Origin: Puniceicoccales bacterium
GTDB taxonomy: Bacteria > Verrucomicrobiota > Verrucomicrobiia > Opitutales > Oceanipulchritudinaceae
Direction: 5' to 3'
DNA length: 12,846 nucleotides
Assembly (NCBI GenBank): GCA_030595525.1
Contig: JAUVDD010000021.1
Coordinates: 1-12,846, forward strand
Part shown: one piece after another, positions 1-7,897 of the stretch
How the letters are laid out: each line of letters opens with the position of its first letter
Numbering within the stretch: position 1 is the stretch's first letter
Position numbers and translations under genes: made by a program
The notes under the pieces: model-generated
What the model saw: the letters and a program-made list of their open reading frames with translations, nothing else
The model's database searches: none
What the model was told of the DNA's origin: nothing

Positions 1-4
1 TTGA

Positions 5-658
5 ATGGAGGTCTCTCGTGTGCTATTACTTTATGAAGCTCCTGCCGCAGGAAAGAAGGAGCAACCCAAGAAGGAGGCTCCAGCTGCAGAAAAGAAGGAG
101 CAACCCAAGAAGAAGGCTCCGGCTGCAGAAAAGAAGGAGCAACCCAAGAAGGAAGCTCCACCCGCAGGAAAGAAGGAAGAAGGCACTGCGGCCACCGCTG
201 AAGCAGGTGCTGAAACCGCCGAGGAAGAGAAGAAATCTGATCAGCCGACTGCGGCCGACCTCTTGAAGAGTGATATGGACATGACTGTCCGCAAGGCCAA
301 GGGTAGCAAGAATGTTACCAGTGGAATTGTCACGATTCTGGCCACCTTCAATAATACGAAGGTTACATTCTCGGATAAAAAGGGAAATGTGATTTCCTGG
401 TCCAGTGCCGGTAAAATGAACTTTCGGGGATCACGCAAGAGTACAGCATATGCTGCTCAAGTTGTGACCCAGGATGCAGGAAAGGTTGCCCTTTCCCATG
501 GTATGAAGGAAGTGGAAGTCCGTGTTAAGGGACCGGGCATGGGGCGTGATTCCGCCATCCGTGCTGTTCAGTCCCTTGGGATGACCGTTTCCGCGATTAT
601 TGATGTGACACCGGTGCCGCACAACGGTTGCCGTCCTAAGAAGCGTCGTCGCGTTTAA
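5..658 (+). CDS. rpsK: 30S ribosomal protein S11 with long repeat-rich N-terminal extension
   Basis: S11 sits on the platform of the 30S subunit and contacts 16S rRNA near the E site. The conserved S11 body starts near residue 98 and runs to the end, with the family signatures [49 protein letters not shown]. Bacterial S11 is usually about 130 residues, but this frame gives 217. The extra roughly 95 residues are low in complexity and rich in Lys, Glu, Ala and Pro, beginning with 13-residue repeats. An in-frame TGA at 2-4 blocks any longer start. Possible starts are ATG at 5 or GTG at 20; the GTG has a GGAGG at 7-11 with 8 bases of spacing and may be the real one. Internal ATGs at 275 and 281 would give a near-canonical S11 but lack a good ribosome binding site. 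It is followed by rpsD, as in the usual alpha operon. Identity is certain; the exact start is not. Confidence 0.95.
   Translation: MEVSRVLLLYEAPAAGKKEQPKKEAPAAEKKEQPKKKAPAAEKKEQPKKEAPPAGKKEEGTAATAEAGAETAEEEKKSDQPTAADLLKSDMDMTVRKAKGSKNVTSGIVTILATFNNTKVTFSDKKGNVISWSSAGKMNFRGSRKSTAYAAQVVTQDAGKVALSHGMKEVEVRVKGPGMGRDSAIRAVQSLGMTVSAIIDVTPVPHNGCRPKKRRRV
7..11 (+). promoter_or_regulatory. Shine-Dalgarno GGAGG favouring a GTG start for rpsK
   Basis: A GGAGG lies 8 bases before an in-frame GTG at 20-22. This is ideal spacing, whereas the ATG at 5 overlaps the motif and cannot use it. If used, S11 would begin at residue 6 of the longer frame. Bases upstream of the window, which could serve the ATG, are not visible. 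Confidence 0.45.
35..177 (+). repeat. 39-base in-frame tandem repeat inside rpsK
   Basis: Three full 39-base units lie at 35-73, 74-112 and 113-151, followed by a partial fourth unit at 152-177. Units 2 and 3 differ at only two bases; unit 1 differs from unit 2 at about five. They encode [39 protein letters not shown] and EAPPAGKKE. As 39 is a multiple of three, gain or loss of a unit keeps the S11 frame, so the extension could vary in length between strains without breaking the gene. Confidence 0.93.
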
Positions 659-701
659 TCCCGTTTGAATTATTAACCAGAATTAAGAAGAGACTTTTAT
701 C

Positions 702-1310
702 ATGGCCCGTTACACAGGACCCACGACTCGTATAAATCGCCGTTTTGGCATGTCGATTTTTCCGCCGAACAAGGCACAGGACCGCAAGCCGCATCCTCCA
801 GGTCAGCATGGCCCAAGGTTGCGTCGCAAGCTTTCCGATTACTCGATCGGCCTGAATGAAAAACAGAAACTTCGCTATCTCTATGGTCTGACGGAAAAGC
901 AATTCCGTCGCACCTTTGATCGTGCCAAGAGCAGGCGCGGTGTTACCAGTGAGACTTTTACCCAATTGTTGGAAAAGCGACTGGATGCCGTTGTCTATAG
1001 CTTAGGCTTTGCCAAGACTCGCCGCCAGGCTCGTCAGTTTGTTGGCCACGGCCACATCAAGGTAAACGGTCATAAAGTAGATATTCCTAGTTTCAGTGTT
1101 TCCGCCGGAGACACCATCGAGGTAAAGGAATCCACCTCCAGTCGCCAGTTGGCTACCCGCTCCCTGGAAGACACCCGGATTCGCAATGTACCGCTATGGT
1201 TGACGCGCAATGACGATGCCCTGACGGCTAGTGTTAATCGCGAGCCCGCAGCAGACGACATTGAGACCGGCATCAACGTTCAGTTGATCGTTGAGTTCTA
1301 CTCACGTTAA
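702..1310 (+). CDS. rpsD: 30S ribosomal protein S4
   Basis: S4 is a primary 16S rRNA binder that starts assembly of the 30S body; in several bacteria it also represses the alpha operon. The 202 residues match the usual length of about 200. Visible family features are the start MARYTGP, the GQHG turn near residue 34, LSDYSIGLNEKQKLRYLYGL, and an S4 RNA-binding domain at about residues 92-155 (LLEKRLDAVVYSLGFAKTRRQARQFVGHGHIKVNG). The ending is the typical INVQLIVEFYSR. The N-terminus lacks the four-cysteine zinc site, so this is the zinc-free form. The ATG has an AAGAAGAG at 685-692, about 9 bases upstream. It lies 43 bases after rpsK and 72 before rpoA, in the standard alpha operon order. Confidence 0.98.
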   Translation: MARYTGPTTRINRRFGMSIFPPNKAQDRKPHPPGQHGPRLRRKLSDYSIGLNEKQKLRYLYGLTEKQFRRTFDRAKSRRGVTSETFTQLLEKRLDAVVYSLGFAKTRRQARQFVGHGHIKVNGHKVDIPSFSVSAGDTIEVKESTSSRQLATRSLEDTRIRNVPLWLTRNDDALTASVNREPAADDIETGINVQLIVEFYSR

Positions 1311-1312
1311 GC

Positions 1313-1332
1313 ACAGGATTATCTCCTGTTTT
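1313..1332 (+). terminator. Weak hairpin with short T run between rpsD and rpoA
   Basis: ACAGGA (1313-1318) and TCCTGT (1324-1329) are perfect inverted repeats around a 5-base loop, followed by a short T run (1329-1332). The 6-bp stem has only three G-C pairs, so it would be a leaky terminator or an mRNA processing site that adjusts rpoA output relative to the ribosomal genes. The function is inferred only from its shape and its position just after the rpsD stop. Confidence 0.35.
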
Positions 1333-1382
1333 AGATCGTTCATCTTTTCACCCACGTTTTAACACTTCATTTCTGAAAGATC

Positions 1383-2384
1383 ATGGCCATACGTTTAGGC
1401 AAATTTCAGCTTCCAAACCGTCTGACTAAAGAGGACGAAACCGCAACTGATACGTACGCGAAATTCACCGCGGAACCATTTGAAGCCGGCTACGGCCACA
1501 CCATTGGAAACAGCATCCGTCGGATACTGTTAAGTTCCATCGAAGGTGCTGCCATCTCCTCAATAAAAATCGAAGGTGTTCAGCACGAATTCCAGACTGT
1601 TGACGGTATTGTAGAGGATGTCACAGACATCATTCTCAATCTGAAGAAAGTTCTGGTGATTTCCCACAAGAAGGAGCCTGTCAATCTGATGATTGATGTG
1701 ACTCGCCAGGGAGAAATTACTGCTGCTGATATCCAGGCAGATGCGAACATTGAGATCGTCAATCCTGAACAGATCATCTGTACCCTCGATTCTGAGAATC
1801 GATTTGTTGCAGAGTTGGAAATCAAGGTTGGCCGTGGATATGTATCCGGAGAGGACAATAAGCAGGTTGATCAACCGATCGGTGTTATTGCCATCGACTC
1901 CCTGTACAGTCCGGTCAAACTGGTAAAGTATTCCGTTGAGAATACCCGGGTTGGACAGATGACGGATTACGATAAACTAAATCTGGAAATCTGGACAGAC
2001 GGACGAATCACACCGGATGATTGCTTGAAGCATTCTGCTGCGATTCTGAAGCACCATCTGGATGTCTTCGACAATGTTTCCGACGATTCGATTGAATTCG
2101 AAAGCGAACAGGTTGAAGTAAGCGAAGAGCAGAACAAACTGCGCAAGCTTCTCAATATGTCCGTCAATGAAATCGAACTATCGGTTCGTGCAGCAAACTG
2201 TCTCAATAATGCCAATATCACCACAGTTGGTGAGCTTGCCATGAAGAGTGAGCAGGAAATGTTGAAGTACCGTAACTTTGGTAAGAAGTCACTGAATGAA
2301 ATCAAGGCCAAGCTCGAGCAACTCGGATTGAGCCTGGGCATGAAGATTGACGAGCGGCTTCTCGAGTCCCGTACCGAGTACTAA
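1383..2384 (+). CDS. rpoA: DNA-directed RNA polymerase alpha subunit
   Basis: Alpha dimerises to seed assembly of the RNA polymerase core, and its C-terminal domain contacts UP-element DNA and activators. The 333 residues are a normal length. The N-terminal domain spans about residues 1-235, including the dimerisation segment EPFEAGYGHTIGNSIRRILLSS, the insert ending near GEITAADI, and VGRGYV. A charged linker (about 236-258) leads to the C-terminal domain at about 259-333. This domain keeps VRAANCL (R269 and N272, matching the DNA-contacting R265 and N268 of E. coli) and NFGKKSLNEIKAKLEQLGLSLGM. The gene lies between rpsD and rplQ as expected. The ATG follows a modest GAAAGA a few bases upstream. 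No defects are seen. Confidence 0.98.
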   Translation: MAIRLGKFQLPNRLTKEDETATDTYAKFTAEPFEAGYGHTIGNSIRRILLSSIEGAAISSIKIEGVQHEFQTVDGIVEDVTDIILNLKKVLVISHKKEPVNLMIDVTRQGEITAADIQADANIEIVNPEQIICTLDSENRFVAELEIKVGRGYVSGEDNKQVDQPIGVIAIDSLYSPVKLVKYSVENTRVGQMTDYDKLNLEIWTDGRITPDDCLKHSAAILKHHLDVFDNVSDDSIEFESEQVEVSEEQNKLRKLLNMSVNEIELSVRAANCLNNANITTVGELAMKSEQEMLKYRNFGKKSLNEIKAKLEQLGLSLGMKIDERLLESRTEY

Positions 2385-2413
2385 ACCCAATTTTATATAA
2401 GTAAGGATTTACA

Positions 2414-2965
2414 ATGCGTCACTTAAAGCATCGTTTTCAATTAGGCCGGAAGAAGGAACACCGTATTGCCTTGATGAGTAATCTGGGTGCAGCCCTTCTA
2501 CGTCACGGCCGTATTCAGACCACACTTCCAAAGGCGAAAGCCTTGAAGCCATTCATCGAGAAGATCATTACCATGGCCAAGAAGGCTGAGGGAGCTGCTC
2601 CTGAAAAGGCGTTGCATTACCGCCGGTTGGCACTGACACGTGTTCGTGATAAGGATGCTGTTGCCACACTTTTCAACGATCGTGCCTCTGAATTCACAAA
2701 TCGTGAAGGCGGATACACTCGCATCTATAAGCTAGGCACCCGAATTGGTGATGCTGCAGAGATGGCAGTTATCCAGCTCATTGCTGGTGAGGACGAAGGT
2801 TACGACAAGAAGCCCCGTAAGAAGAGTCCGGCCAAGGTAGAGGCAACTCCTGCAACTGAAGAAGTTGCCGAGGATGAGTCCGTCGAGGAGCCTTCTGCAG
2901 AAGCAGAGGTAGTTGAAGAAGTCGCTGAAGAGGCGACAGAGGACGAAGCCGAAAAGAAGGAGTAA
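2414..2965 (+). CDS. rplQ: 50S ribosomal protein L17 with acidic C-terminal tail
   Basis: L17 binds 23S rRNA near the peptide exit tunnel on the solvent side of the 50S subunit. Residues 1 to about 124 form the normal L17 fold: MRHLKHRFQLGRKKEHR at the start, NLGAALLRHGRIQTT, AKALKPFIEKII, and GGYTRIYKLGTRIGDAAEMAVIQLI at the end of the body. The protein then continues to 183 residues, well beyond the usual 115-130. The extra part is a short basic stretch (residues 132-141, KKPRKKSPAK) followed by about 40 residues dominated by Glu, Ala, Val and Asp. The tail is probably disordered and surface-exposed. An AAGGA at 2403-2407, 6 bases before the ATG, is a good ribosome binding site. This is the last gene of the alpha operon, with a terminator just after it. 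Confidence 0.97.
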   Translation: MRHLKHRFQLGRKKEHRIALMSNLGAALLRHGRIQTTLPKAKALKPFIEKIITMAKKAEGAAPEKALHYRRLALTRVRDKDAVATLFNDRASEFTNREGGYTRIYKLGTRIGDAAEMAVIQLIAGEDEGYDKKPRKKSPAKVEATPATEEVAEDESVEEPSAEAEVVEEVAEEATEDEAEKKE

Positions 2966-2993
2966 GTAGCTTTTCACTAACTTGAATTTCACG

Positions 2994-3032
2994 AAGACGC
3001 ATCACCTACGGGTGGGCGTCTTTGTTGTTTTC
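2994..3032 (+). terminator. Intrinsic terminator of the alpha operon
   Basis: AAGACGC (2994-3000) pairs with GCGTCTT (3016-3022), and CACC (3003-3006) pairs with GGTG (3011-3014) around a TACG loop, with a small internal loop between the two helices. The hairpin runs into a T-rich tail (3021-3032, interrupted by two G). It starts 29 bases after the rplQ stop, where the operon should end. Confidence 0.85.
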
Positions 3033-3037
3033 CGGAG

Positions 3038-3271
3038 ATGATCACCATAGGATTTTCCGTTTTCGTGATAAGTTTCCTGGTTACCGGGTTACTTTTCTTT
3101 GTCGCGGCATGGATCTTCTACGATCGCCGCGACCGACAATTCTACGATCACCAACGGATTCGACATATTCATCACTGCGTAAAATGCGGATCCCTGTATG
3201 CCAGCAGAAACACAGGAGATGGTGAGGACTGTCCAAATTGCGGATTTAAAAATGCCTCTTTGCGGTTCTAA
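3038..3271 (+). CDS. Small membrane-anchored zinc-ribbon protein, function unknown
   Basis: I do not recognise this 77-residue protein as a named family. Residues 3-28 form one strongly hydrophobic helix. They are followed by a charged, His-rich segment (DRRDRQFYDHQRIRHIHH) and a four-cysteine zinc ribbon: C47-V-K-C50 and C65-P-N-C68, each pair followed by Gly. The ribbon should lie in the cytoplasm by the positive-inside rule. Similar ribbons bind zinc and mediate protein or nucleic-acid contacts, but no catalytic function can be inferred. GGAG touches the ATG at 3038 directly, which is too close for a normal ribosome binding site; a GTG at 3065 is a possible later start that would shorten the helix. 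It sits just after the alpha operon terminator and 39 bases before guaA, so it may share a transcript with guaA. The two CxxCG pairs argue strongly that it is a real gene. Confidence 0.75.
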   Translation: MITIGFSVFVISFLVTGLLFFVAAWIFYDRRDRQFYDHQRIRHIHHCVKCGSLYASRNTGDGEDCPNCGFKNASLRF

Positions 3272-3310
3272 CTTGCCACCCCGACAACAACAGAAAATTA
3301 CTTAATACAC

Positions 3311-4849
3311 ATGTCACAGATCATAGCAGTTCTCGATTTTGGAAGTCAGTACACACAGGTCATTGCCCGTCGATTGAGGGAGTGTCATGTATATTCCAAA
3401 GTTTATCGTTTTGATACACCCGCCAGCACCCTGAAAGAGGATGGTATTAATGGTATCATTCTATCAGGTGGTCCGAGCAGTGTATTTGCAGAAACTGCAC
3501 CGATGCCGGACAAGGAACTATTCTCATTGGGTGTACCAGTACTGGGTATTTGTTATGGGCTTCAACTGATTGGTTTTCTGCTGGGTGGATCTGTGGACAA
3601 AAGCACTGAGCGAGAGTATGGTCGCGGCACCTTGAACATAACCGGGGAAAGTGAATTGTTCAAAGGCATACCAGGCGAGATCAAGGTTTGGAATTCACAT
3701 GGTGACAAGATGACTGGTTTACCAGAAGGATTTGAGACTGTTGCCCGTACTGAAAACTCAAATTTTGCAGCGATTGAGAATCGTGAGAAACGGATATGGG
3801 GACTGCAATTCCATCCGGAGGTATTTCACACAGAGCAAGGTACCGATATTATCCGCAACTTCATCAACGGGATTTGCGGATGTAAAGGCGACTGGACAAT
3901 GCGTGGATACATTGATTCTGCATTGGAGCGTATTCGGAAAACGGTTGGCGACAGCAAAGTTATCCTCGGATTGAGTGGTGGGGTCGACAGTTCTGTAGCG
4001 GCTGCATTGATACATGAGGCAATCGGTGATCAACTGACCTGTGTCTTTGTAGATAACGGATTGCTTCGGAAAAACGAAGTTGAAGCGGTTAAGAAACTGT
4101 TTGGAGACAACTTCCAAATGAACCTGGTGGTATCGCATACGGCGGACCTGTTTCTCGATAGATTGAAGGGAGTGACTGACCCGGAACGAAAACGGAAGAT
4201 AATCGGGAACACTTTTGTCGACGTTTTCGAAATCGAAGTGGAGAAGATTGGAAAAGTCGACTTTCTTGCTCAAGGAACAATTTATCCGGATATCATTGAA
4301 TCCGTGCCGATTGGTGGTAATCCGGCATCCCTGATCAAGAGTCACCATAATGTGGGCGGACTTCCGGACCGCATGAAGTTGAAAATCCTCGAACCATTGG
4401 ATCAACTGTTCAAGGATGAGGTTCGACTCCTCGGTGAAGAACTTGGATTGCCGAAAGACGTGGTCTGGAGACAACCGTTCCCTGGTCCGGGATTGGCTGT
4501 TCGAGTGATTACAGATATCACACCGGAACGTCTGGAAATTTTACGTGAAGCGGATGCAGTCTTAATGGAAGAGATGAAGAAAGCCGATCTCTATTACAAG
4601 GTCTGGCAGAGTTTTGCAGTATTCCTTCCATTGCAGACCGTCGGGGTAATGGGGGATGAAAGAACCTACGATTTTGTCATTGCACTGAGGATCGTAGAAA
4701 GTATCGATGCGATGACTGCTGACTGGGCTCAATTGCCTCATGAGTTGTTGCAGAAAATCTCCAATCGGATCATCAATGAAGTCCAGGGAGTCAATCGCGT
4801 TGTTCTTGATATTTCGTCCAAGCCGCCCAGCACAATTGAGTGGGAGTGA
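3311..4849 (+). CDS. guaA: GMP synthase (glutamine-hydrolysing)
   Basis: GuaA converts XMP to GMP using ATP and ammonia released from glutamine, the last step of GMP synthesis in the cytoplasm. At 512 residues it is the normal two-domain length. The N-terminal class I amidotransferase domain (about 1-190) has the nucleophile C81 in GICYGLQ and the H168/E170 pair in QFHPEVFH. The ATP pyrophosphatase domain begins with the PP-loop SGGVDSS at 222-228. The C-terminal dimerisation domain carries [12 protein letters not shown] and ends in the family signature [10 protein letters not shown]. All key residues are present. No Shine-Dalgarno site is visible before the ATG; the leader is A-rich. The next gene, hisD, follows after 44 bases on the same strand. 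Confidence 0.98.
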   Translation: MSQIIAVLDFGSQYTQVIARRLRECHVYSKVYRFDTPASTLKEDGINGIILSGGPSSVFAETAPMPDKELFSLGVPVLGICYGLQLIGFLLGGSVDKSTEREYGRGTLNITGESELFKGIPGEIKVWNSHGDKMTGLPEGFETVARTENSNFAAIENREKRIWGLQFHPEVFHTEQGTDIIRNFINGICGCKGDWTMRGYIDSALERIRKTVGDSKVILGLSGGVDSSVAAALIHEAIGDQLTCVFVDNGLLRKNEVEAVKKLFGDNFQMNLVVSHTADLFLDRLKGVTDPERKRKIIGNTFVDVFEIEVEKIGKVDFLAQGTIYPDIIESVPIGGNPASLIKSHHNVGGLPDRMKLKILEPLDQLFKDEVRLLGEELGLPKDVVWRQPFPGPGLAVRVITDITPERLEILREADAVLMEEMKKADLYYKVWQSFAVFLPLQTVGVMGDERTYDFVIALRIVESIDAMTADWAQLPHELLQKISNRIINEVQGVNRVVLDISSKPPSTIEWE

Positions 4850-4852
4850 GGC

Positions 4853-4868
4853 CGTTGGTTGGCCAACG
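4853..4868 (+). other. Hairpin between guaA and hisD
   Basis: CGTTGG (4853-4858) and CCAACG (4863-4868) are perfect inverted repeats around a TTGG loop, starting 3 bases after the guaA stop. There is no T run, so it is not a standard intrinsic terminator. It could protect the guaA 3' end or slow polymerase before hisD. Confidence 0.35.
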
Positions 4869-4893
4869 CTCTGCCACTATGAGTCAATGATCT

Positions 4894-6192
4894 ATGAAAA
4901 AGCTGAATTTTGAAGACCCTCGTTTTTTAAACAAGCTTAAGCGTTTTGTATCCGACGCGCAGGAGAATGCCGAGGTGACGGAAATCGTTTCCGGCATATT
5001 GGCTGACGTGTGTGATAGGGGAGACAAGGCCATCATAGAGTTGACGGAGAAATTTGATGGATTTCGTTGCACCCCGAAGAAACTGCGAGTTAATCCAACC
5101 GAATTGAAAGCTGCCGAGAAGTCACTCAGCGGGAATCAACGAAAAGCAATCCGTGAAGCCATTCGCTGTGTCCGGGAGTTCCACAAAAAAGGAATCCCGA
5201 AGGACTGGACGGCTCTGAATCCACACGGAGCAAAAGTCGGGGAACGATGGTACCCGATAGAAAGAGTGGGGATTTATATTCCAGCAGGTAACGTTCCATT
5301 GGTATCGACCGCTGTGATGACCACTACCCTGGCTAAACTGGCCGGCGTTCCTTCAATCGCTGTATTCACTCCAGCCAACAGCGAAGGAAAGATCAGTCAG
5401 CAAATGTTGGCCGGATTATCCCTTTGTGGAGTTGATGAAGTCTACAAGATCGGAGGTGCTCAAGCTATCGCTGCCATGGCCTATGGGACAAGGACCATTA
5501 TCCCAGTGAACAAGGTGATGGGACCCGGGAACGCTTTTGTTGCTGAGGCACAGCGACAGGTATTTGGATTGGTCGGAGTGGATTTGCTGCCCGGACCAAG
5601 CGAGGCCTTGGCCATCGCTGACAAAAGTGCTCGTCCGGATTATCTGGCAGCAGACTTGCTTGCCCAGGCTGAGCATGGAAGTGGCAAGGAACGTGTCTAT
5701 TATGTCTATTCCGATGACAAACAGGCGGAAAAAGTGGAACAGGAAATCCTGCGCATGATGCCTGTATTGAAGCATGAGAAAGCTGTTCGGGGAATTTGGA
5801 AAACCCGCACATGTTTCATAAAGGTCCCTGATTTGGAAGCAGCTGTGGAAGTGGCTAACTTCGTTGCACCAGAGCACTTGGAGTTACATGTTGAGAAGAA
5901 ATCTTTCGCTGGATTAGTGAAAAAGATCCGGACTGCCGGGGCAATTTTGTGCGGACACGATACGCCGACAGTATTGGGTGATTTTACCGCCGGGCCAAGT
6001 CACACATTACCAACATCCCGTACAGGACGGTACTTCAGCGGTCTGAAAATTACCGACTTCATGCGACGAAGCAGTCTGGTCGAATACAACAGGAAATCGC
6101 TCGCGGCTGCACGCAATGTTGTTCAGGTCTTCTCTGAACTGGAAGACTTGGATGCTCACGGAAATTCGATGGAAATCAGATTTGATTCCTGA
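4894..6192 (+). CDS. hisD: Histidinol dehydrogenase
   Basis: HisD carries out the last two steps of histidine synthesis, oxidising L-histidinol through the aldehyde to L-histidine with two NAD+, using a zinc ion. At 432 residues it matches the family. Conserved blocks in order are YPIERVGIYIPAGN, KIGGAQAIAAMAYGT, VMGPGNAFVAEAQR, GVDLLPGPSEALAIAD, LAQAEHGSG, VAPEHLELH and AGPSHTLPTSRTGRYFSGL. The zinc ligands by alignment to E. coli are Q258, H261, D363 and H422; the catalytic acid/base pair is E327/H328. All are intact. An in-frame TGA at 4888-4890 fixes the start at the ATG at 4894; no clear Shine-Dalgarno site precedes it. hisC begins 13 bases after the stop, which indicates co-transcription. 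Confidence 0.98.
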   Translation: MKKLNFEDPRFLNKLKRFVSDAQENAEVTEIVSGILADVCDRGDKAIIELTEKFDGFRCTPKKLRVNPTELKAAEKSLSGNQRKAIREAIRCVREFHKKGIPKDWTALNPHGAKVGERWYPIERVGIYIPAGNVPLVSTAVMTTTLAKLAGVPSIAVFTPANSEGKISQQMLAGLSLCGVDEVYKIGGAQAIAAMAYGTRTIIPVNKVMGPGNAFVAEAQRQVFGLVGVDLLPGPSEALAIADKSARPDYLAADLLAQAEHGSGKERVYYVYSDDKQAEKVEQEILRMMPVLKHEKAVRGIWKTRTCFIKVPDLEAAVEVANFVAPEHLELHVEKKSFAGLVKKIRTAGAILCGHDTPTVLGDFTAGPSHTLPTSRTGRYFSGLKITDFMRRSSLVEYNRKSLAAARNVVQVFSELEDLDAHGNSMEIRFDS

Positions 6193-6200
6193 AAGAAGGG
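6193..6200 (+). promoter_or_regulatory. Ribosome binding site that sets the hisC start
   Basis: AAGAAGG lies directly after the hisD stop and 5 bases before the ATG at 6206. It decides for that ATG rather than the upstream in-frame ATG at 6116, which is inside hisD. Confidence 0.75.
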
Positions 6201-6205
6201 TGTGC

Positions 6206-7291
6206 ATGCGAACGATCAACGAGCTGGTTCAGGATCACATCAGGAACCTTGAGCCCTACACACCTGGATTTCAGCCAACGGGGGATGGTTGGATTAAACT
6301 GAATACCAACGAGCTTCCATATGCTCCGCCAGAAGAAATCAGGAAGGCGATTCATGAGGAGTCGACTCGTCTGGCCCGCTATCCCAGCCCGACCAGTCAA
6401 GAACTTCGGGAAGTATTGGCGAAGTTTTATCAGGTAAAAGTGGATCAGGTGATCATCGGCAACGGGTCTGATGATTTGCTGAATTTGCTTGTGCGAGCGT
6501 TTGGTGGAGCAGGAAAGCAAACCTTGGAGACTTTTCCCAGCTATTCACTTTATCCTGTCCTGACAGCTATTGCGGCTGGCGATATCAAGTCGATTCAGTT
6601 CGGTACAGACTTTGCCTTACCTGTTGAGCAACTGATTGAATCGAAGTCGGAGATTCTCTTTCTGACCAGTCCGAATGCTCCGACCGGTGTTCGGTTCCCA
6701 TTGGATCAAATTCGTGAATTAGCCAAACGGTTTGATGGAGTCCTGGTAATTGATGAAGCCTACGCTGAATTTGCAGAAGGATCGGCACTTCCATTATTAG
6801 AAGAATTTGATCATGTGGTAATTACCCGCACTTTTTCAAAAGCGTATGGGTTGGCCGGATTGCGAGTTGGCTATGCACTCGCTTCGCCAGAAGTGATCAA
6901 CATTCTTGACCGGGTACGAGACAGTTACAACGTCAACCGCCTGAGCCAGGCGGGTGCGGCCTCGGCGATCCAATCACAAGAGTATTATATATCTGTGATT
7001 AACGAGGTTAAGCAGACCCGCGAACGAACTCGTGAAGCCCTTTTGGGAGTTGGTTGGAAAGTTTATCCTTCAGAGGCCAATTTTCTTTTTGCTGAACCTG
7101 TGGACACGTCAGGAAAAAAAGGAGCGGACGTAGCTGCTGCTCTTTATCAATTTTTGATCAATGCAAAAATCCTTGTCAGGTACTTTCCCAAGCATCCGTT
7201 GACAGAGTCTTATTTGCGCATCAGCATCGGCTCACCATCAGAAATGGAGCGATTTATTGAGGAGGTCAAAAAATGGCAGAACAGCGAATAG
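6206..7291 (+). CDS. hisC: Histidinol-phosphate aminotransferase
   Basis: HisC transfers the amino group of glutamate to imidazole-acetol phosphate to make histidinol phosphate, using PLP. From the ATG at 6206 the protein is 361 residues, the usual length. It is a fold type I aminotransferase: N157 in SPNAPTG, D183 and Y186 in VIDEAYAEF (PLP ring contacts), the Schiff-base lysine K212 in [15 protein letters not shown], and the substrate carboxylate arginine R338 in YLRISIG. The N-terminus ([21 protein letters not shown]) is typical of HisC rather than of other aminotransferases. The frame stays open back to 6116 inside hisD, but those residues do not resemble HisC and the ribosome binding site supports 6206. 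Its last 19 bases overlap hisB. Confidence 0.96.
   Translation: MRTINELVQDHIRNLEPYTPGFQPTGDGWIKLNTNELPYAPPEEIRKAIHEESTRLARYPSPTSQELREVLAKFYQVKVDQVIIGNGSDDLLNLLVRAFGGAGKQTLETFPSYSLYPVLTAIAAGDIKSIQFGTDFALPVEQLIESKSEILFLTSPNAPTGVRFPLDQIRELAKRFDGVLVIDEAYAEFAEGSALPLLEEFDHVVITRTFSKAYGLAGLRVGYALASPEVINILDRVRDSYNVNRLSQAGAASAIQSQEYYISVINEVKQTRERTREALLGVGWKVYPSEANFLFAEPVDTSGKKGADVAAALYQFLINAKILVRYFPKHPLTESYLRISIGSPSEMERFIEEVKKWQNSE
7261..7265 (+). promoter_or_regulatory. Strong ribosome binding site for hisB inside hisC
   Basis: GGAGG lies 7 bases before the hisB ATG at 7273 and within the last codons of hisC. It supports this start and coupled translation of hisB with hisC. Confidence 0.8.
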
Positions 7292-7872
7292 CAAAAAAAA
7301 TCAGGAACACGACTGAAACGCAGATTAAGTTGGAGCTGAATCTGGATGGTTCTGGTAATGCCGATATTTCAACGGGAATTCCGTTCTTTGATCACATGTT
7401 GGAACTGTTCACCCACCATGGGATGATTGATTTGTCGGTTAAAGCGGTCGGGGATCTCTCAGTGGATTATCACCACACGGTGGAAGATGTTGGCATAGTA
7501 CTCGGGGAAGCCGTCAAGGAGGCCTTGGGGAATAAAGCTGGAATCCGTAGATATGGTTTCTTTCTCCTGCCGATGGATGAATGCTTGAGTCGGTTCGTTA
7601 TGGATCTTGGAAATCGACCGCATCTGGTCTACCAAGTTGATTCGGGATTGGGAATGGTCAGAGATTTCAATATCGTCCTGGTCCGTGAGTTCTTTCAGGC
7701 GTTTGCCAATAGCGCCGGGGCAAATGTTCATGTGGAATTACTTCACGGAGACGAGCCACACCATATTGCAGAATCGATTTTCAAGGCATTTGGGCGGACC
7801 CTGGATGTCTGCACCACGGTTGATCTGAGAAGGGCAGGACAAGTTCCTTCTACCAAAGGGAATCTTAGCTAG
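7273..7872 (+). CDS. hisB: Imidazoleglycerol-phosphate dehydratase
   Basis: HisB removes water from imidazole glycerol phosphate to give imidazole acetol phosphate, the substrate of HisC. At 199 residues it is the single-function form, without the phosphatase domain found in the bifunctional E. coli enzyme. Histidinol-phosphate phosphatase must therefore come from another gene. The manganese-binding motifs are present in both repeats: FFDHML with H41, HHG at 48-50, HHTVED at 67-72, and the second-half motif HHIAE at 163-167. R11 and the ending [16 protein letters not shown] are also typical. It overlaps hisC by 19 bases and has a strong internal ribosome binding site, so it is surely co-translated with hisC. 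Confidence 0.98.
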   Translation: MAEQRIAKKIRNTTETQIKLELNLDGSGNADISTGIPFFDHMLELFTHHGMIDLSVKAVGDLSVDYHHTVEDVGIVLGEAVKEALGNKAGIRRYGFFLLPMDECLSRFVMDLGNRPHLVYQVDSGLGMVRDFNIVLVREFFQAFANSAGANVHVELLHGDEPHHIAESIFKAFGRTLDVCTTVDLRRAGQVPSTKGNLS

Positions 7873-7897
7873 GACTCCGTCGCATAGCCCTTGACGG

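Noticed and set aside
18..266. Plus-strand Arg/Leu-rich open frame overlapping the start of rpsK
   Set aside because: It is the shifted-frame reading of the 39-base repeat; it stops inside rpsK and has no family resemblance, while the S11 frame is continuous into the conserved fold.
3272..3310. Candidate promoter before guaA (TTGCCA at 3273)
   Set aside because: The -35-like match is reasonable, but nothing at 16-18 bases resembles a -10 box, so a promoter cannot be called.
3758..4474. Minus-strand open frame of 238 codons opposite guaA
   Set aside because: It lies wholly inside guaA, whose product shows all family motifs; the antisense product has no recognisable domain or start signal and is a shadow.
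4879..4890. Three-codon ORF (ATG to TGA) just before hisD
   Set aside because: It is too short to be an attenuator leader, has no histidine codons and no ribosome binding site; most likely chance.
6116..6205. Longer hisC start at ATG 6116
   Set aside because: It overlaps hisD by 77 bases, the added residues do not resemble HisC, and a good ribosome binding site precedes ATG 6206.
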